A stretch of 39,457 bases of DNA from Candidatus Woesearchaeota archaeon (GCA_018302225.1 JAGVZY010000005.1:1-39457); one strand, 5' to 3'. Positions 31,186 to 38,878 are shown, counted from the stretch's first letter. The notes: generated by a model from the letters alone, not told the origin. Numbers and translations: made by a program.

Positions 31186-32370
31186 TTATAAGAACAAAGA
31201 TATTATAATCTTTATGATTTTTAAAATCCAAGGCCAGATTAAAATAGCCATAAGGAGTAAGAAAAATGAGTTTATCCATAACCAGATCCTTTTACTGTGT
31301 CTAGGGTGTTTGGTTATTAACAAAGCTAATGATTGTATCATCTTTCCACCATCAGTTATGAAAATGGGCAGGAGATTCATTAGGCCTACAAATAAGTTAA
31401 TTAAAGTCATCCATAGGAATAATAATTTTGTCCATGAAAATGATTTAAGCAAGAATGAACCATATTTTGCTTGCATTTCAGGTTTATATCCTATTGAATA
31501 ATCTGAAGCAAGAATGCCTAATTTAGTTTTGTTATCTAAGTTAATATTATAATTTGATGAATTTGTTTTTAGGGTTGTATTTGTGTTTGCTAAAAGTTTG
31601 ACTTGATTGTCCAGTTGTTTTGCATTTGAGATTTTTATTTCATTTATTTCTGTAATGATCTCATTTTTTTCTGGAAGCGTATTAAATGTTGAATTATCGG
31701 TTATATCATAAATTATAACTCCTTGTGTATTAATTGTATTTGCTTCTATTGGTGAGATTACTAGGAATATCCCTAAGAAAATTATAAATAAAATTAGGTT
31801 TGCAAATGGTCCTGCGCTAAAAACTTCTAATTGTGCTTTTGGTGAACGTTTTGATAATTTTTTTTCATCTGGTTCTACAAATGCTGCGGGTAGAATTGGA
31901 AGAAAGATTGCTAAGAAAGCAAATCCTGATGATTTTACCTTGATATTGTGGCGTCTTGCATAAACTCCATGCGCAAATTCATGTGCTGCGGCTAAAATAG
32001 TTATTGCAATAATCCAATGAAAGAATGAAAGGTTAGGGTAACCTGGAATTTGAACTCCTGGAAGTAAAGGATAAACACTACTTTGAGATTCTAGTGGGCT
32101 GTAGATTATGGGTATTACTCCAAAAATAATTACGGTTGATATTATAGCCATACCTAGTATACCTATGATAATAGAAATAATACCTATCAATGAAAGAATC
32201 TTGTGTTTTGAGAATTTATTCATTAATTTCAAACCCAATTTTGTTCTGTACATTACAACATAAAATATTGGAAAAATAATTTTTTCTATAGCTACATTCT
32301 TTTTGTTTAGTAAAAGTATCAGAAGTATAACTAAACCAAATACTGTAAGTAAAATTAAATCTATATTCAA
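31186..32370 (-). CDS. Site-2 protease, M50 family with PDZ-like insert
   Basis: A 394-residue membrane metalloprotease. The zinc motif H130-E-F-A-H134 lies in a membrane helix and is followed by the conserved YARRHNIKVKSSGF turn. The third ligand lies in NLLPIFITDGGKMIQ near the C-terminus. A soluble segment of about 215-290 between helices fits a PDZ-like domain. It cuts membrane-bound substrates in regulated proteolysis. Compare the motif-less relative at 4175-4933. The downstream gene tatD follows after seven bases. Identification is firm; the substrates are unknown. Confidence 0.92.
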   Translation of the reverse strand: MNIDLILLTVFGLVILLILLLNKKNVAIEKIIFPIFYVVMYRTKLGLKLMNKFSKHKILSLIGIISIIIGILGMAIISTVIIFGVIPIIYSPLESQSSVYPLLPGVQIPGYPNLSFFHWIIAITILAAAHEFAHGVYARRHNIKVKSSGFAFLAIFLPILPAAFVEPDEKKLSKRSPKAQLEVFSAGPFANLILFIIFLGIFLVISPIEANTINTQGVIIYDITDNSTFNTLPEKNEIITEINEIKISNAKQLDNQVKLLANTNTTLKTNSSNYNINLDNKTKLGILASDYSIGYKPEMQAKYGSFLLKSFSWTKLLFLWMTLINLFVGLMNLLPIFITDGGKMIQSLALLITKHPRHSKRIWLWINSFFLLLMAILIWPWILKIIKIIISLFL

Positions 32371-32387
32371 AAAACACCTCTTAGTTT

Positions 32388-32552
32388 TTACTTCTTACTT
32401 TTGATTGGTCTCAATCTCTTTGAGCCGCATCTTCTACAACTTACTGTTTTTTCTAAGACTTTTAAAACATCTGCTTTTTGTTTGTTCTTACATTTTCTAC
32501 AGACATAAACTCTTCTAAATAATCTTGCTGCTGCTTCTGGGAATTTTGTCAT
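32388..32552 (-). CDS. rpl40e: Ribosomal protein eL40
   Basis: A 54-residue zinc-ribbon protein of the large ribosomal subunit. It starts MTKFPEAAARLF, the conserved eL40 opening, and has two cysteine pairs, CRKC and CRRC, then SKRLRPIKSKK, the family's LRP basic end. The loop between the cysteine pairs is about 17 residues, longer than the 10-11 usual in archaeal eL40. Its ATG overlaps the stop codon of eIF5A by four bases (ATGA), so the two are translated together. Too short for most gene callers but clear by motif. Confidence 0.88.
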   Translation of the reverse strand: MTKFPEAAARLFRRVYVCRKCKNKQKADVLKVLEKTVSCRRCGSKRLRPIKSKK

Positions 32553-32947
32553 TTTTTATTTACCTGTTTTATTACTTTTTCATCTAAAACTATCCAATAA
32601 ACTACTTCTGAACCTTCTTTTACTTCTGAAGTAAGTTCTTCTGAGATTATTAATTCAACTGTTTCATAAGTTTCAGTATCCATTGCTGAAGCTTTGTTTC
32701 CATTGATTGTTAAAACTTGGGCAGTTTTCTTTTCAATTATAGGTACTTCTACTCTATCACTACCCATAATCATTTTAACTATTCTTTGACTGGCTACTAT
32801 AGAAATAGCATCAATTCTACATTTAGCATGACCGTGTTTACCTGTTTTTGATATTTGGTTATCTTTAACAATACAGGCTTTACCGTCAAATATAACATAT
32901 CTGCCCGGTTTAAGGCTCGCTGCTTCTTCTTGTCTGATTTCTGTCAT
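32549..32947 (-). CDS. eif5a: Translation factor eIF5A (aIF5A)
   Basis: A 132-residue translation elongation/termination factor. The hypusine loop SKTGKHGHAK is intact, with K37 the modified lysine. The N-terminal SH3-like and C-terminal OB-fold domains are complete. I start at the ATG at 32947 (MTEIRQEEAASLKPG). An upstream in-frame start would add 19 hydrophobic residues and read through the promoter: TTTTATAAA at 32971-32979 lies about 25 bases before 32947, fitting a leaderless message. eL40 follows with overlapping codons. Confidence 0.95.
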   Translation of the reverse strand: MTEIRQEEAASLKPGRYVIFDGKACIVKDNQISKTGKHGHAKCRIDAISIVASQRIVKMIMGSDRVEVPIIEKKTAQVLTINGNKASAMDTETYETVELIISEELTSEVKEGSEVVYWIVLDEKVIKQVNKK

Positions 32948-33008
32948 AATAAATAAGAAAAATGAGGGGTTTATAAAAGTTCCGATAAGATGAACCTTTA
33001 TCAATGCC

Positions 33009-33039
33009 AGCCTTTTCGGGTTAAAACCCTCAAGAGGCT
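33009..33039. promoter_or_regulatory. Two-part hairpin between the 96-residue gene and eIF5A
   Basis: AGCCTTTT (33009-33016) pairs with AAGAGGCT (33032-33039, one G-U), and GGGTT (33018-33022) with AACCC (33025-33029) inside it. On the minus strand it lies after the stop at 33077 and before the eIF5A promoter, where a terminator would be expected, but there is no long T-run. Its pairing is slightly better on the plus strand. Confidence 0.4.
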
Positions 33040-33076
33040 AAAAATAAAAATTGGCTTTGTAAGCGTAATGTTAAAA

Positions 33077-33367
33077 TCACATTTTTTGTAAAGAACTTAG
33101 AATTTTCTTTATTTCTGTTTCATCTTCTTTTGAAGTTTTCTTTGATTTTCCAGGTGATAACTCTTGAAGAGCTTTTTCTAAGAATTTGACTTTTAAATTT
33201 AAATCAGTAACTTGTTTTGATAGAATTGCATTTGCAATCCATAATTGTGCATTTGCTTTGTTTTTTGAATTTGAATAAGAATTTCTATGTTTTTGCGATT
33301 CTAAGATTAAGGTTTCTAGGTAGGTTCTTAATGTTGGGTCTATTGTTTGTTTCCAGTCTTGAGCCAT
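33077..33367 (-). CDS. 96-residue helical protein, unknown
   Basis: A small, mainly helical protein with a charged coiled-coil-like middle (LWIANAILSKQVTDLNLKVKFLEKAL) and a basic/acidic tail (SPGKSKKTSKEDETEIKK). No family is recognised. It starts at ATG 33367, 18 bases after the short frame that ends at 33386, and may share its promoter. The next genes downstream are eIF5A and eL40, but these have their own TATA box. Confidence 0.6.
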   Translation of the reverse strand: MAQDWKQTIDPTLRTYLETLILESQKHRNSYSNSKNKANAQLWIANAILSKQVTDLNLKVKFLEKALQELSPGKSKKTSKEDETEIKKILSSLQKM

Positions 33368-33385
33368 TTTAATTAAGATAAAAAT

Positions 33386-33472
33386 TTAATTTGTGCAATT
33401 GCGTTTAAGTCTACTGCGTATACACTTGGGCGTGTCTGGTTTTGGAATTGTTGAAGTTTTTTCGTTTGCCAT
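33386..33472 (-). CDS. Possible 28-residue small protein
   Basis: ATG to TAA frame coding MANEKTSTIPKPDTPKC and a basic tail. It has no recognised family. Support comes from its promoter: the 31-base repeat 33493-33523 sits exactly 21 bases before this ATG, just as its second copy sits 21 bases before the ATG at 34227. It may be a real small gene, a leader peptide for the 96-residue gene, or a remnant of a duplicated gene start. Confidence 0.4.
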   Translation of the reverse strand: MANEKTSTIPKPDTPKCIRSRLKRNCTN

Positions 33473-33492
33473 AATTTTTTTAATAAACTTAG

Positions 33493-33523
33493 ATTTTTAA
33501 AGCTTTTCAAAGTTGTTTATAAA
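33493..33523 (-). repeat. Duplicated 31-base promoter element, copy 1
   Basis: Identical over 31 bases to 34248-34278. On the minus strand it begins with TTTATAAA (a TATA-like box), followed by ACTTTGAAAAGCTTT. It ends 21 bases before the ATG at 33472. The spacers after both copies are also alike in AT pattern. Confidence 0.7.
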
Positions 33524-33534
33524 CTTAAAATTCT

Positions 33535-34227
33535 TTATAAATAAGCATCAGAATTCAATCTACTTCTATATTTTAATGATTCTATAATTTCAAAAGGTAT
33601 TTCATAAATTTTGTTGTAAATTCCGCTTCTAGATAAGTTATAAGCAGGGGATATCCCTAATCCTAATGCTGGTTTAATAGCAGAAGTATTACATATATAT
33701 CCTAAAATTTCTTTTTTTAGAAAAATAGATTCATTTAAGGGTTCAAGACGTGTAATGATATTATCAGCTGAATTTGTTTCTTTTATGTTATTTTGTAAAG
33801 AAATTGTAACAAGAGTATTAGCTGAAAGTAATCCCCATTTTAAATCGTCTATTTCTTCATCAGGCATTTGGTTAATATTTTTAGTTATATTAAACTCTGA
33901 TTCGTTAATTATTTTAGAAGATTTGATTGCATTCACATCTAGAGTATAAGTATAGAAAGGGTTATTTTTTTGGTTTGAAAGACTAAGGATTATTTTATCT
34001 TCAGGTGGAGGGCATATTTTTATTAGGTAACCCACTATTACGTTTGTATTAAATTTTTCTGGGTTTTTAAGAGAATTATCTATTACATATTCTCCAAAAA
34101 AATGGCTTAGAGTAGGATCAAATTGTCTAGTTGGGATAAATTCTGTTTTACCAAATAATTCAAATTCTATAATTTTACCTTTTTCTTTCTTTTCTCGGGT
34201 TTGAAGTATGTTCAACTCTTTAGTCAT
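33535..34227 (-). CDS. Hypothetical protein, 230 residues
   Basis: A soluble, mixed alpha/beta protein with no signal peptide, membrane helix or recognised catalytic motif; it is rich in Asn, Ile and Lys. A distinct central stretch is VGYLIKICPPPEDKIILSLS, and the C-terminal third has GLGISPAYNLSRSGIYNKIYE. It is flanked by the two copies of the 31-base promoter repeat. It lies in an accessory region next to a transposon and an antitoxin remnant, so it may be an acquired gene. No function is claimed. Confidence 0.55.
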   Translation of the reverse strand: MTKELNILQTREKKEKGKIIEFELFGKTEFIPTRQFDPTLSHFFGEYVIDNSLKNPEKFNTNVIVGYLIKICPPPEDKIILSLSNQKNNPFYTYTLDVNAIKSSKIINESEFNITKNINQMPDEEIDDLKWGLLSANTLVTISLQNNIKETNSADNIITRLEPLNESIFLKKEILGYICNTSAIKPALGLGISPAYNLSRSGIYNKIYEIPFEIIESLKYRSRLNSDAYL

Positions 34228-34247
34228 ATTTTATTAAAAATGTATAA

Positions 34248-34278
34248 ATTTTTAAAGCTTTTCAAAGTTGTTTATAAA
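34248..34278 (-). repeat. Duplicated 31-base promoter element, copy 2
   Basis: Exact copy of 33493-33523. It contains TTTATAAA at 34271-34278 and lies 21 bases upstream of the ATG at 34227, the same distance as copy 1 from its ATG. Confidence 0.7.
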
Positions 34279-34316
34279 TGGCCTTTTAGAGTTAAGATTT
34301 AAGTCTTATTTCTGGG

Positions 34317-34347
34317 TATGACAAGAGGACATGGATGCGTGAGGGTT
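34317..34347 (+). repeat. 31-base leader repeat, copy 2
   Basis: Matches 26794-26824 at 30 of 31 positions. Here the ATG at 34318 opens a 20-codon frame (MTRGHGCVRV...SLD) ending at 34380, one base before the antitoxin-like ATG at 34382. It may encode a leader peptide or be a structured 5' region. Confidence 0.7.
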
Positions 34348-34381
34348 ATAAATGGAGGAGGATTAATTAGTTTAGATTAAA

Positions 34382-34429
34382 ATGAAATCAGTTAAAGACG
34401 AGGATGAATTTGATATAAAGCCTGAATAT
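34382..34429 (+). pseudogene. RelB-like antitoxin, N-terminal part (split by IS630-type insertion)
   Basis: Codes MKSVKDEDEFDIKPEY. The frame continues at 35443-35529 with LRKLKKIRKGKYHKFKSVKE and so on to a TAG. Joining the parts after removal of the insertion and one AATAT copy gives a 44-residue frame with no mismatch. It has the D/E-F-x-I-K-P-E start and the K-G-x-x-x-x-F-K-S-V-x-E-L end found in short RelB/antitoxin proteins. With the insertion in place the frame reads eight foreign codons and stops at 34454-34456. Confidence 0.65.
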
Positions 34430-34479
34430 AGTTTCCGACAAAAGAAAAGCATATAAATAAGTACTTCTTTCTTATATTT

Positions 34480-34938
34480 ATGATACCAATAAATGAAAGA
34501 AAATTAGTTCTAAAATGGGATGAAAAAAATAAAACTCAACAAGAAATAGCTGAATTGCTAGGATGTCATCAGACTTCCATAAGTAGACTTCTTGCTAAGT
34601 ATAAAAATAAAGGCACTGTACAAAATCTACCACGAAGTGGTAGACCAACAAAACTAAAAGGAAAAACTCTCTATAGACTTAAAGAACTAATTCTCAGAGA
34701 AATTGAATTAGCAAACAACCAATATTGTGCTGTAAGCACAAAACAGATTGGGGAACTTATTCACCAAGAAATTGGTGAAGTTTATACAATGCGTCATGTT
34801 GAAAGAATTATGCATAAACTGGGTTTTTCTTTAATTACTCCAAGACCCCAACATCTTCGTCATGACCAAAATAAAGTTGATAAATTTCGTGAAGACTTTA
34901 AAAAAAACTTCAATCGCAGTATGTGGGCTATGAAATAG
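34480..34938 (+). CDS. IS630-family transposase, first frame (DNA-binding part)
   Basis: 152 residues. The N-terminal half has a helix-turn-helix (NKTQQEIAELLGCHQTSISRLL) and the family's NLPRSGRPTKL linker; the second half (VYTMRHVERIMHKLGFSL) is the second winged-helix region. There are no catalytic acids. Near its end the run TTTAAAAAAAAC (34897-34908) contains the slippery heptamer A-AAA-AAC (34902-34908) in the right phase for a -1 shift into the second frame. The main product from this frame alone would be the DNA-binding part. Confidence 0.85.
   Translation: MIPINERKLVLKWDEKNKTQQEIAELLGCHQTSISRLLAKYKNKGTVQNLPRSGRPTKLKGKTLYRLKELILREIELANNQYCAVSTKQIGELIHQEIGEVYTMRHVERIMHKLGFSLITPRPQHLRHDQNKVDKFREDFKKNFNRSMWAMK
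34902..34908 (+). other. Putative -1 frameshift heptamer A AAA AAC
   Basis: In the first transposase frame the codons are TTT AAA AAA AAC. Slippage back one base at AAC enters the second frame, continuing through CTT CAA TCG CAG TAT to the GTG at 34923 without a stop. This is a standard way to make full IS transposase. The sequence supports it; expression is not shown. Confidence 0.6.
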
Positions 34939-35435
34939 TTGCTATTGATGAAGCAAGCTTCCAATTAAATACAGATTATAAAAGAATTTGGTTTCTTAAA
35001 GGAAAGAAACCAAAAAGAGCTTTCTTTTGGAGCAATAAGAAGTTAACTGTATTTGGCGCACTTACTAGTTCATCAAAATTTTATTATGATTTCTATATTG
35101 CACAAAACAGTTTAACATTTAGCTTTTTTCTAAAAGATTTTTTTGCTTGGCTTGATTCAAGCAAAAAATATGTGCTTATTCTTGACAATGCAGGATTTCA
35201 TAAAACTGATTGTGTAAAAAGTTTATTAGAAACACAAAATAAATGGATTGCAGTTGAATATATACCTCCTTATTCACCAGAACTTAATCCTATTGAAACC
35301 TGTTGGAAAGTAACCAAAAATGCTGTAACAAGATCACAGCATTTTAAGACTATTGATGCTATGCAGGAGGTTTTGGAAGATTTTTGGGATAGTCATATTT
35401 TTATGCAGAACTTTATGCACTATTTATGTCGTTGA
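34923..35435 (+). CDS. IS630-family transposase, second frame (DDE catalytic part)
   Basis: 170 residues with the catalytic triad in order: D in VAIDEASF, D in LILDNAGFHK, E in YSPELNPIETCW. This is the IS630/Tc1 DDE signature (LDNAGxHK and PPYSPxLNPIE). The frame overlaps the first by 16 bases in the -1 phase. It is probably made as a fusion through the slippery run at 34902-34908; the GTG at 34923 could give it alone. No internal stop, so the element may be recent and active. Confidence 0.88.
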   Translation: MGYEIVAIDEASFQLNTDYKRIWFLKGKKPKRAFFWSNKKLTVFGALTSSSKFYYDFYIAQNSLTFSFFLKDFFAWLDSSKKYVLILDNAGFHKTDCVKSLLETQNKWIAVEYIPPYSPELNPIETCWKVTKNAVTRSQHFKTIDAMQEVLEDFWDSHIFMQNFMHYLCR

Positions 35436-35442
35436 CTAATAT

Positions 35443-35529
35443 TTAAGAAAGCTTAAGAAGATAAGGAAAGGGAAGTATCATAAGTTTAAAAGTGTAAAAG
35501 AGTTAAGAAATTATATTAAAAATGCCTAG
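35443..35529 (+). pseudogene. RelB-like antitoxin, C-terminal part
   Basis: Continues the frame of 34382-34429 with 28 residues (LRKLKKIRKGKYHKFKSVKE and on to NYIKNA) and a TAG. It is cut off from its start by the IS630-family element. Confidence 0.65.
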
Positions 35530-35575
35530 TGTTTTTAGTTTTGTTTATGATAAACTTAAATTTATTTATAAATAA
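35522..35575 (+). pseudogene. Possible toxin-gene remnant (17 codons)
   Basis: An ATG at 35522 overlaps the antitoxin stop (AATGCCTAG), the usual overlap of antitoxin and RelE-type toxin genes. It reads [17 protein letters not shown], then TAA. RelE-type toxins begin with a similar short strand followed by K-L-rich helix, but they continue for some 80 residues. If real, it is a truncated toxin and the pair is dead. Short length keeps confidence low. Confidence 0.35.
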
Positions 35576-35631
35576 CCACTCTTAAATTAGATAGCAAAAA
35601 CTTTATTAAACTGACTGAGGTTAGAATTAGT

Positions 35632-37266
35632 ATGGCCGAGGGGATTCAGTTAAAGGTAATGGAAGCTTTGCAAGAAGAGGCTTACAAGGGTATAATTAGA
35701 ATTGACTCTGAAGCTATGCGTTCTATAGGTGTAAGACAAGGAGATATTGTTGAGATTGAAGGTGATAGAGTAACTGTTGGTTTGGTTGATAGAGCATATC
35801 CTTCTGATGTTGGTCAAGCAATTATTCGAATGGATGGTATAATCAGAAAAAATGCAAAGACTGCAATTGGTGAAAATGTAATTGTAAGAAAAGCTGATGT
35901 GAAAGAAGCAAAGGCAATTACTGTTGCACCGGCACAAAAAGGTGTGATGGTTCAAGCTCATCCTGATCTTTTTAAAAAAGGTTTACTTGGAAGAGCAGTT
36001 GTTAAAGGTGATATAGTTTCTCTTGGTGGTGCTCGAAGAAGAACAAAAGTTATGTCTGATACTCCTAATTTAGAAGAAATATTTAATGTGTTTGAAGAAA
36101 ATTTTAGTGATTTTAGTTTGCGTGGTTTGAAATTTGTAATTGCAGATGTTTTACCAAAACAAGCTGTGTTGATTACCGATGGAACACAAGTAAAATTAAA
36201 TCCAAATGCAATCGATGTTGTTGAAGAATCTGTTCCTGATGTTACTTATGAAGATATAGGTGGATTGAAAGAAAGTATAACTAAAGTTAGAGAGATGGTA
36301 GAATTACCATTAAGACACCCAGAAATATTTAGAAGGTTGAGTATTTCACCTCCTGCTGGAGTTTTGTTACATGGTCCACCTGGATGTGGAAAAACTTTAC
36401 TTGCAAAGGCAGTTGCAAATGAATCAGAAGCTCATTTCATTTTAATTAATGGTCCTGAAATTATGAATAAGTATTATGGTGAAAGTGAAAAAAGAGTTAG
36501 AGAATTATTTGAAGAAGCTGAGAAACATGCTCCGACAATTATATTTATTGATGAGATTGATGCTATAGCACCAAAAAGAGAAGAAGTTCATGGTGAAGTA
36601 GAAAGAAGAGTTGTTTCTCAATTGTTAACTTTAATGGATGGATTAAAATCAAGAGGAAGAGTGGTTGTTATTGGTGCAACAAATAGACCAAATGCAATTG
36701 ATCCTGCTTTACGTAGACCTGGAAGATTTGATAGAGAAATTTCAATTGGTGTTCCTGATGTTAAAGGAAGATATAATATTTTACAGATACATACAAGAAA
36801 TATGCCTTTGAGAGGAAAGATTCACTTAGATATTTTTTCAGAAGTTTTAATTAGTAAAATTGATTCTAAGATTAAAGAAATAATTGATGAAAAGAAAAAA
36901 TTAAATGACGAAATAATATTACTTAGAATTAAGATTAAAGAAGCTGAAAAAGAATTAAAAACTAATGATGAAACTTTAATTGGACGCATTAAAAATTCTA
37001 TACAACAGAATAATAAAAGAGTAGGAGAACTTAGTGAAGATCTTTCAAAAAATGAGGTCTTGTTAAAGAGAGTTTCTAATTTATCTGATCTTAAATATAA
37101 AAAAGAGATAATAGAGTCTATTTATCAAGAAGTAAAAGAATTAGATGGCTTAGAAATTTATAGAAAGTCTGTTGATAAGAATGATCCAAGAATTAAATTT
37201 ATAGAATCTAGAAAAGAAGATTTGGGTAAAGAATTGTTTGATTATTTTAAGAAGATTATTACCTGA
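35632..37266 (+). CDS. cdc48: CDC48/VCP-type AAA ATPase, N and D1 domains plus coiled coil (frame-broken)
   Basis: 544 residues. The N-terminal domain (1-180, double-psi barrel and CDC48_2-type region) is complete. D1 has Walker A GPPGCGKT (248-255), Walker B IIFIDEID (about 303-310), and Arg-finger region [11 protein letters not shown]. After IHTRNMPL (about 385-395) a normal CDC48 continues with the lid sequence HGFVGADL...EAAM. Here that is replaced by about 140 charged residues of strong coiled-coil pattern. The frame then ends at a TGA just after the place where it overlaps the D2 frame. With one T removed from 37245-37248 the two parts join as ...[10 protein letters not shown]..., the expected CDC48 junction. 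A TATA-like TTTATAAA lies at 35564-35571. Confidence 0.85.
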   Translation: MAEGIQLKVMEALQEEAYKGIIRIDSEAMRSIGVRQGDIVEIEGDRVTVGLVDRAYPSDVGQAIIRMDGIIRKNAKTAIGENVIVRKADVKEAKAITVAPAQKGVMVQAHPDLFKKGLLGRAVVKGDIVSLGGARRRTKVMSDTPNLEEIFNVFEENFSDFSLRGLKFVIADVLPKQAVLITDGTQVKLNPNAIDVVEESVPDVTYEDIGGLKESITKVREMVELPLRHPEIFRRLSISPPAGVLLHGPPGCGKTLLAKAVANESEAHFILINGPEIMNKYYGESEKRVRELFEEAEKHAPTIIFIDEIDAIAPKREEVHGEVERRVVSQLLTLMDGLKSRGRVVVIGATNRPNAIDPALRRPGRFDREISIGVPDVKGRYNILQIHTRNMPLRGKIHLDIFSEVLISKIDSKIKEIIDEKKKLNDEIILLRIKIKEAEKELKTNDETLIGRIKNSIQQNNKRVGELSEDLSKNEVLLKRVSNLSDLKYKKEIIESIYQEVKELDGLEIYRKSVDKNDPRIKFIESRKEDLGKELFDYFKKIIT

Positions 37267-38248
37267 AATAAAATTAAGAGATAAGAATCCTATACCCAAG
37301 GAAGTTTTGGATAAATTAGTTGTTACGCCTATAGATTTTGAAGAAGCTTTGAGATTAGTAAGACCTTCTGCTTTAAGAGAAGTATTAATTGAAAAACCAA
37401 ATACTACTTGGGAGCAGATAGGTGGTTTGGAAAGTATTAAAGAAGAAATTAAAGAGGCAGTCGAGTGGCCACTAAAATATTCTGCAAATTTTAAAAGAAT
37501 GGGAATAAAACCTCCGAGAGGAGTTTTGTTATATGGACCACCTGGAACTGGAAAAACTTTACTTGCAAAAGCAGTTGCAAATGGAAGTGAAGCAAATTTC
37601 ATTTTAATAAAAGGTCCAGAGCTTCTGAATATGTTCGTGGGAGAGTCGGAAAAGGGTGTTAGAAAGATATTTGAGAAAGCAAGGCAAGCTGCACCTACAA
37701 TTATATTTTTTGATGAAGTAGATTCTATAGCTCATAAGAGAGGAATGGAATTTGGAGAAAAGGTTACTGAAAGAATGGTTAATACTTTATTATCTGAAAT
37801 GGACGGGTTACAGGAATTAAATGATGTTTTAGTTATTGCAGCTACAAATAGGCCTGATATGATAGATCCTGCTTTGTTAAGACCTGGAAGATTTGATAGG
37901 GTAATATTAATTCCTGTTCCTGATGAGAAATCAAGATTAGAGATATTAAAGGTTCATACTAAAGGTATGCCTATAGCTAAAGATGTTAATATTAATGAAT
38001 TAAGTAAAGGAACTAATAATTATACTGGTGCTGATATAGAAGCTCTTTGTAGAGAAGCTGCAATATTAGCTTTACGTAAAGATAAGAATGCAAAAGAAGT
38101 AAAGATGGATAATTTTAAAGATGCATTGAAAAAGGTAAAGAATTCTGTTGATAGTGAGGATATGGAGAAGTATAAAAGAATAGAGGAAGATTATTTGAAG
38201 ACAGCGAGAGGTGCTGCTATAAAGGAGAAGTTGAGTTATTTAGGATAG
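37238..38248 (+). CDS. cdc48: CDC48/VCP-type AAA ATPase, D2 domain (second part)
   Basis: 336 residues in another frame. It begins with [24 protein letters not shown], the usual linker from D1 to D2, then a complete D2: Walker A GPPGTGKT, Walker [16 protein letters not shown], sensor [14 protein letters not shown] and lid [17 protein letters not shown]. The listed start is TTG at 37238; no ATG or clear ribosome site precedes D2. It may be read by frameshift from the first part, translated separately, or split by a one-base error. Total reconstructed length is about 871 residues against roughly 730-760 for most archaeal CDC48, the excess being the coiled coil. Confidence 0.85.
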   Translation: MIILRRLLPEIKLRDKNPIPKEVLDKLVVTPIDFEEALRLVRPSALREVLIEKPNTTWEQIGGLESIKEEIKEAVEWPLKYSANFKRMGIKPPRGVLLYGPPGTGKTLLAKAVANGSEANFILIKGPELLNMFVGESEKGVRKIFEKARQAAPTIIFFDEVDSIAHKRGMEFGEKVTERMVNTLLSEMDGLQELNDVLVIAATNRPDMIDPALLRPGRFDRVILIPVPDEKSRLEILKVHTKGMPIAKDVNINELSKGTNNYTGADIEALCREAAILALRKDKNAKEVKMDNFKDALKKVKNSVDSEDMEKYKRIEEDYLKTARGAAIKEKLSYLG

Positions 38249-38287
38249 CCTGAGGATGACTAGATTGATGAGAGATTAGATGTTGAG

Positions 38288-38806
38288 ATGAAAATAAAAG
38301 ATTTTTTTCGAAGCAAAGACTTTTTAGTAGGTCTATTTTTTCTTGCCAAACTTTTTCTTCTGAGTTTAATTTGTTTTACATTTTCTTACTTAATGTTGGT
38401 CTTATCCTTTTATCTTCATGAAGGAGGACATATAGTTGGCAATTTTTTTGATTCTTTGATTATAAAACGAGAATGGATTGTACCTCACTTTTATAATTGG
38501 GTTGAAATTCCTCCATTTGGACTAAAAGCGCCCCAGTCTACTTATATGGAACATATGTCTATTTTAAGTTTTTTTGGTGGGATATTTATAACAAGCTTGT
38601 TAGCTATATTATTGACATATCTGTATTTAAAATTTTCTAAAAAAAATTATAAGAAGGTATCATTATTAATTCTTTTAGTCTTTTTATTTCATGAAATTAT
38701 CGGCAATTTTTTATGTGGAACGGATAATTTTAGATTATCACCCCACAAAATTTGTAATAATTCCTTTTTCTTGCAAGAAATGTCTTCTATTACTCTAAAA
38801 CTTTAG
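38288..38806 (+). CDS. Small membrane protein with HEGGH zinc motif
   Basis: A 172-residue protein with about four membrane helices. HEGGH at the end of the second helix (LVLSFYLHEGGHIVGNF) has the HExxH form of metalloproteases. A later segment CGTDNFRLSPHKIC may supply the third ligand. It could be a distant membrane protease (M50-like) or a metal-binding membrane protein. It starts 39 bases after CDC48 and could be co-transcribed. The family is not certain. Confidence 0.55.
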   Translation: MKIKDFFRSKDFLVGLFFLAKLFLLSLICFTFSYLMLVLSFYLHEGGHIVGNFFDSLIIKREWIVPHFYNWVEIPPFGLKAPQSTYMEHMSILSFFGGIFITSLLAILLTYLYLKFSKKNYKKVSLLILLVFLFHEIIGNFLCGTDNFRLSPHKICNNSFFLQEMSSITLKL

Positions 38807-38878
38807 TCATTACATTTATCTTAATCATTATAAATTATCGCTGGGTTAATAATTTTTTTGGGTTTTTATTTAAAAGAT

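Larger units (their letters stand above)
34430..35437 (+). mobile_element. IS630-family insertion sequence, 1,008 bases
   Basis: The ends are imperfect inverted repeats: AGTTTCCGACA (34430-34440) at the left, and AGTCAACGACA read inward from 35437 at the right. Both sides are flanked by AATAT (34425-34429 and 35438-35442), which contains the TA that IS630 elements duplicate. The element carries two overlapping frames that together encode a DDE transposase. The second frame's stop lies inside the right inverted repeat. It is inserted in a small antitoxin gene; taking it out restores that gene. Confidence 0.8.

Noticed and set aside
32948-33004. N-terminal extension of eIF5A
   Set aside because: It would be translated from the TATA-box region and adds hydrophobic residues absent from the family.
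34430-35437. Insertion at TA with ends GTTTCC.../...TTGAC
   Set aside because: This boundary choice leaves the antitoxin out of frame; the AATAT (or inner TA) choice restores it exactly.
37150-37602. 150-residue minus-strand frame over the CDC48 junction
   Set aside because: It is the antisense of the conserved D2 Walker A region; its apparent GGP pattern is the reverse of that motif.
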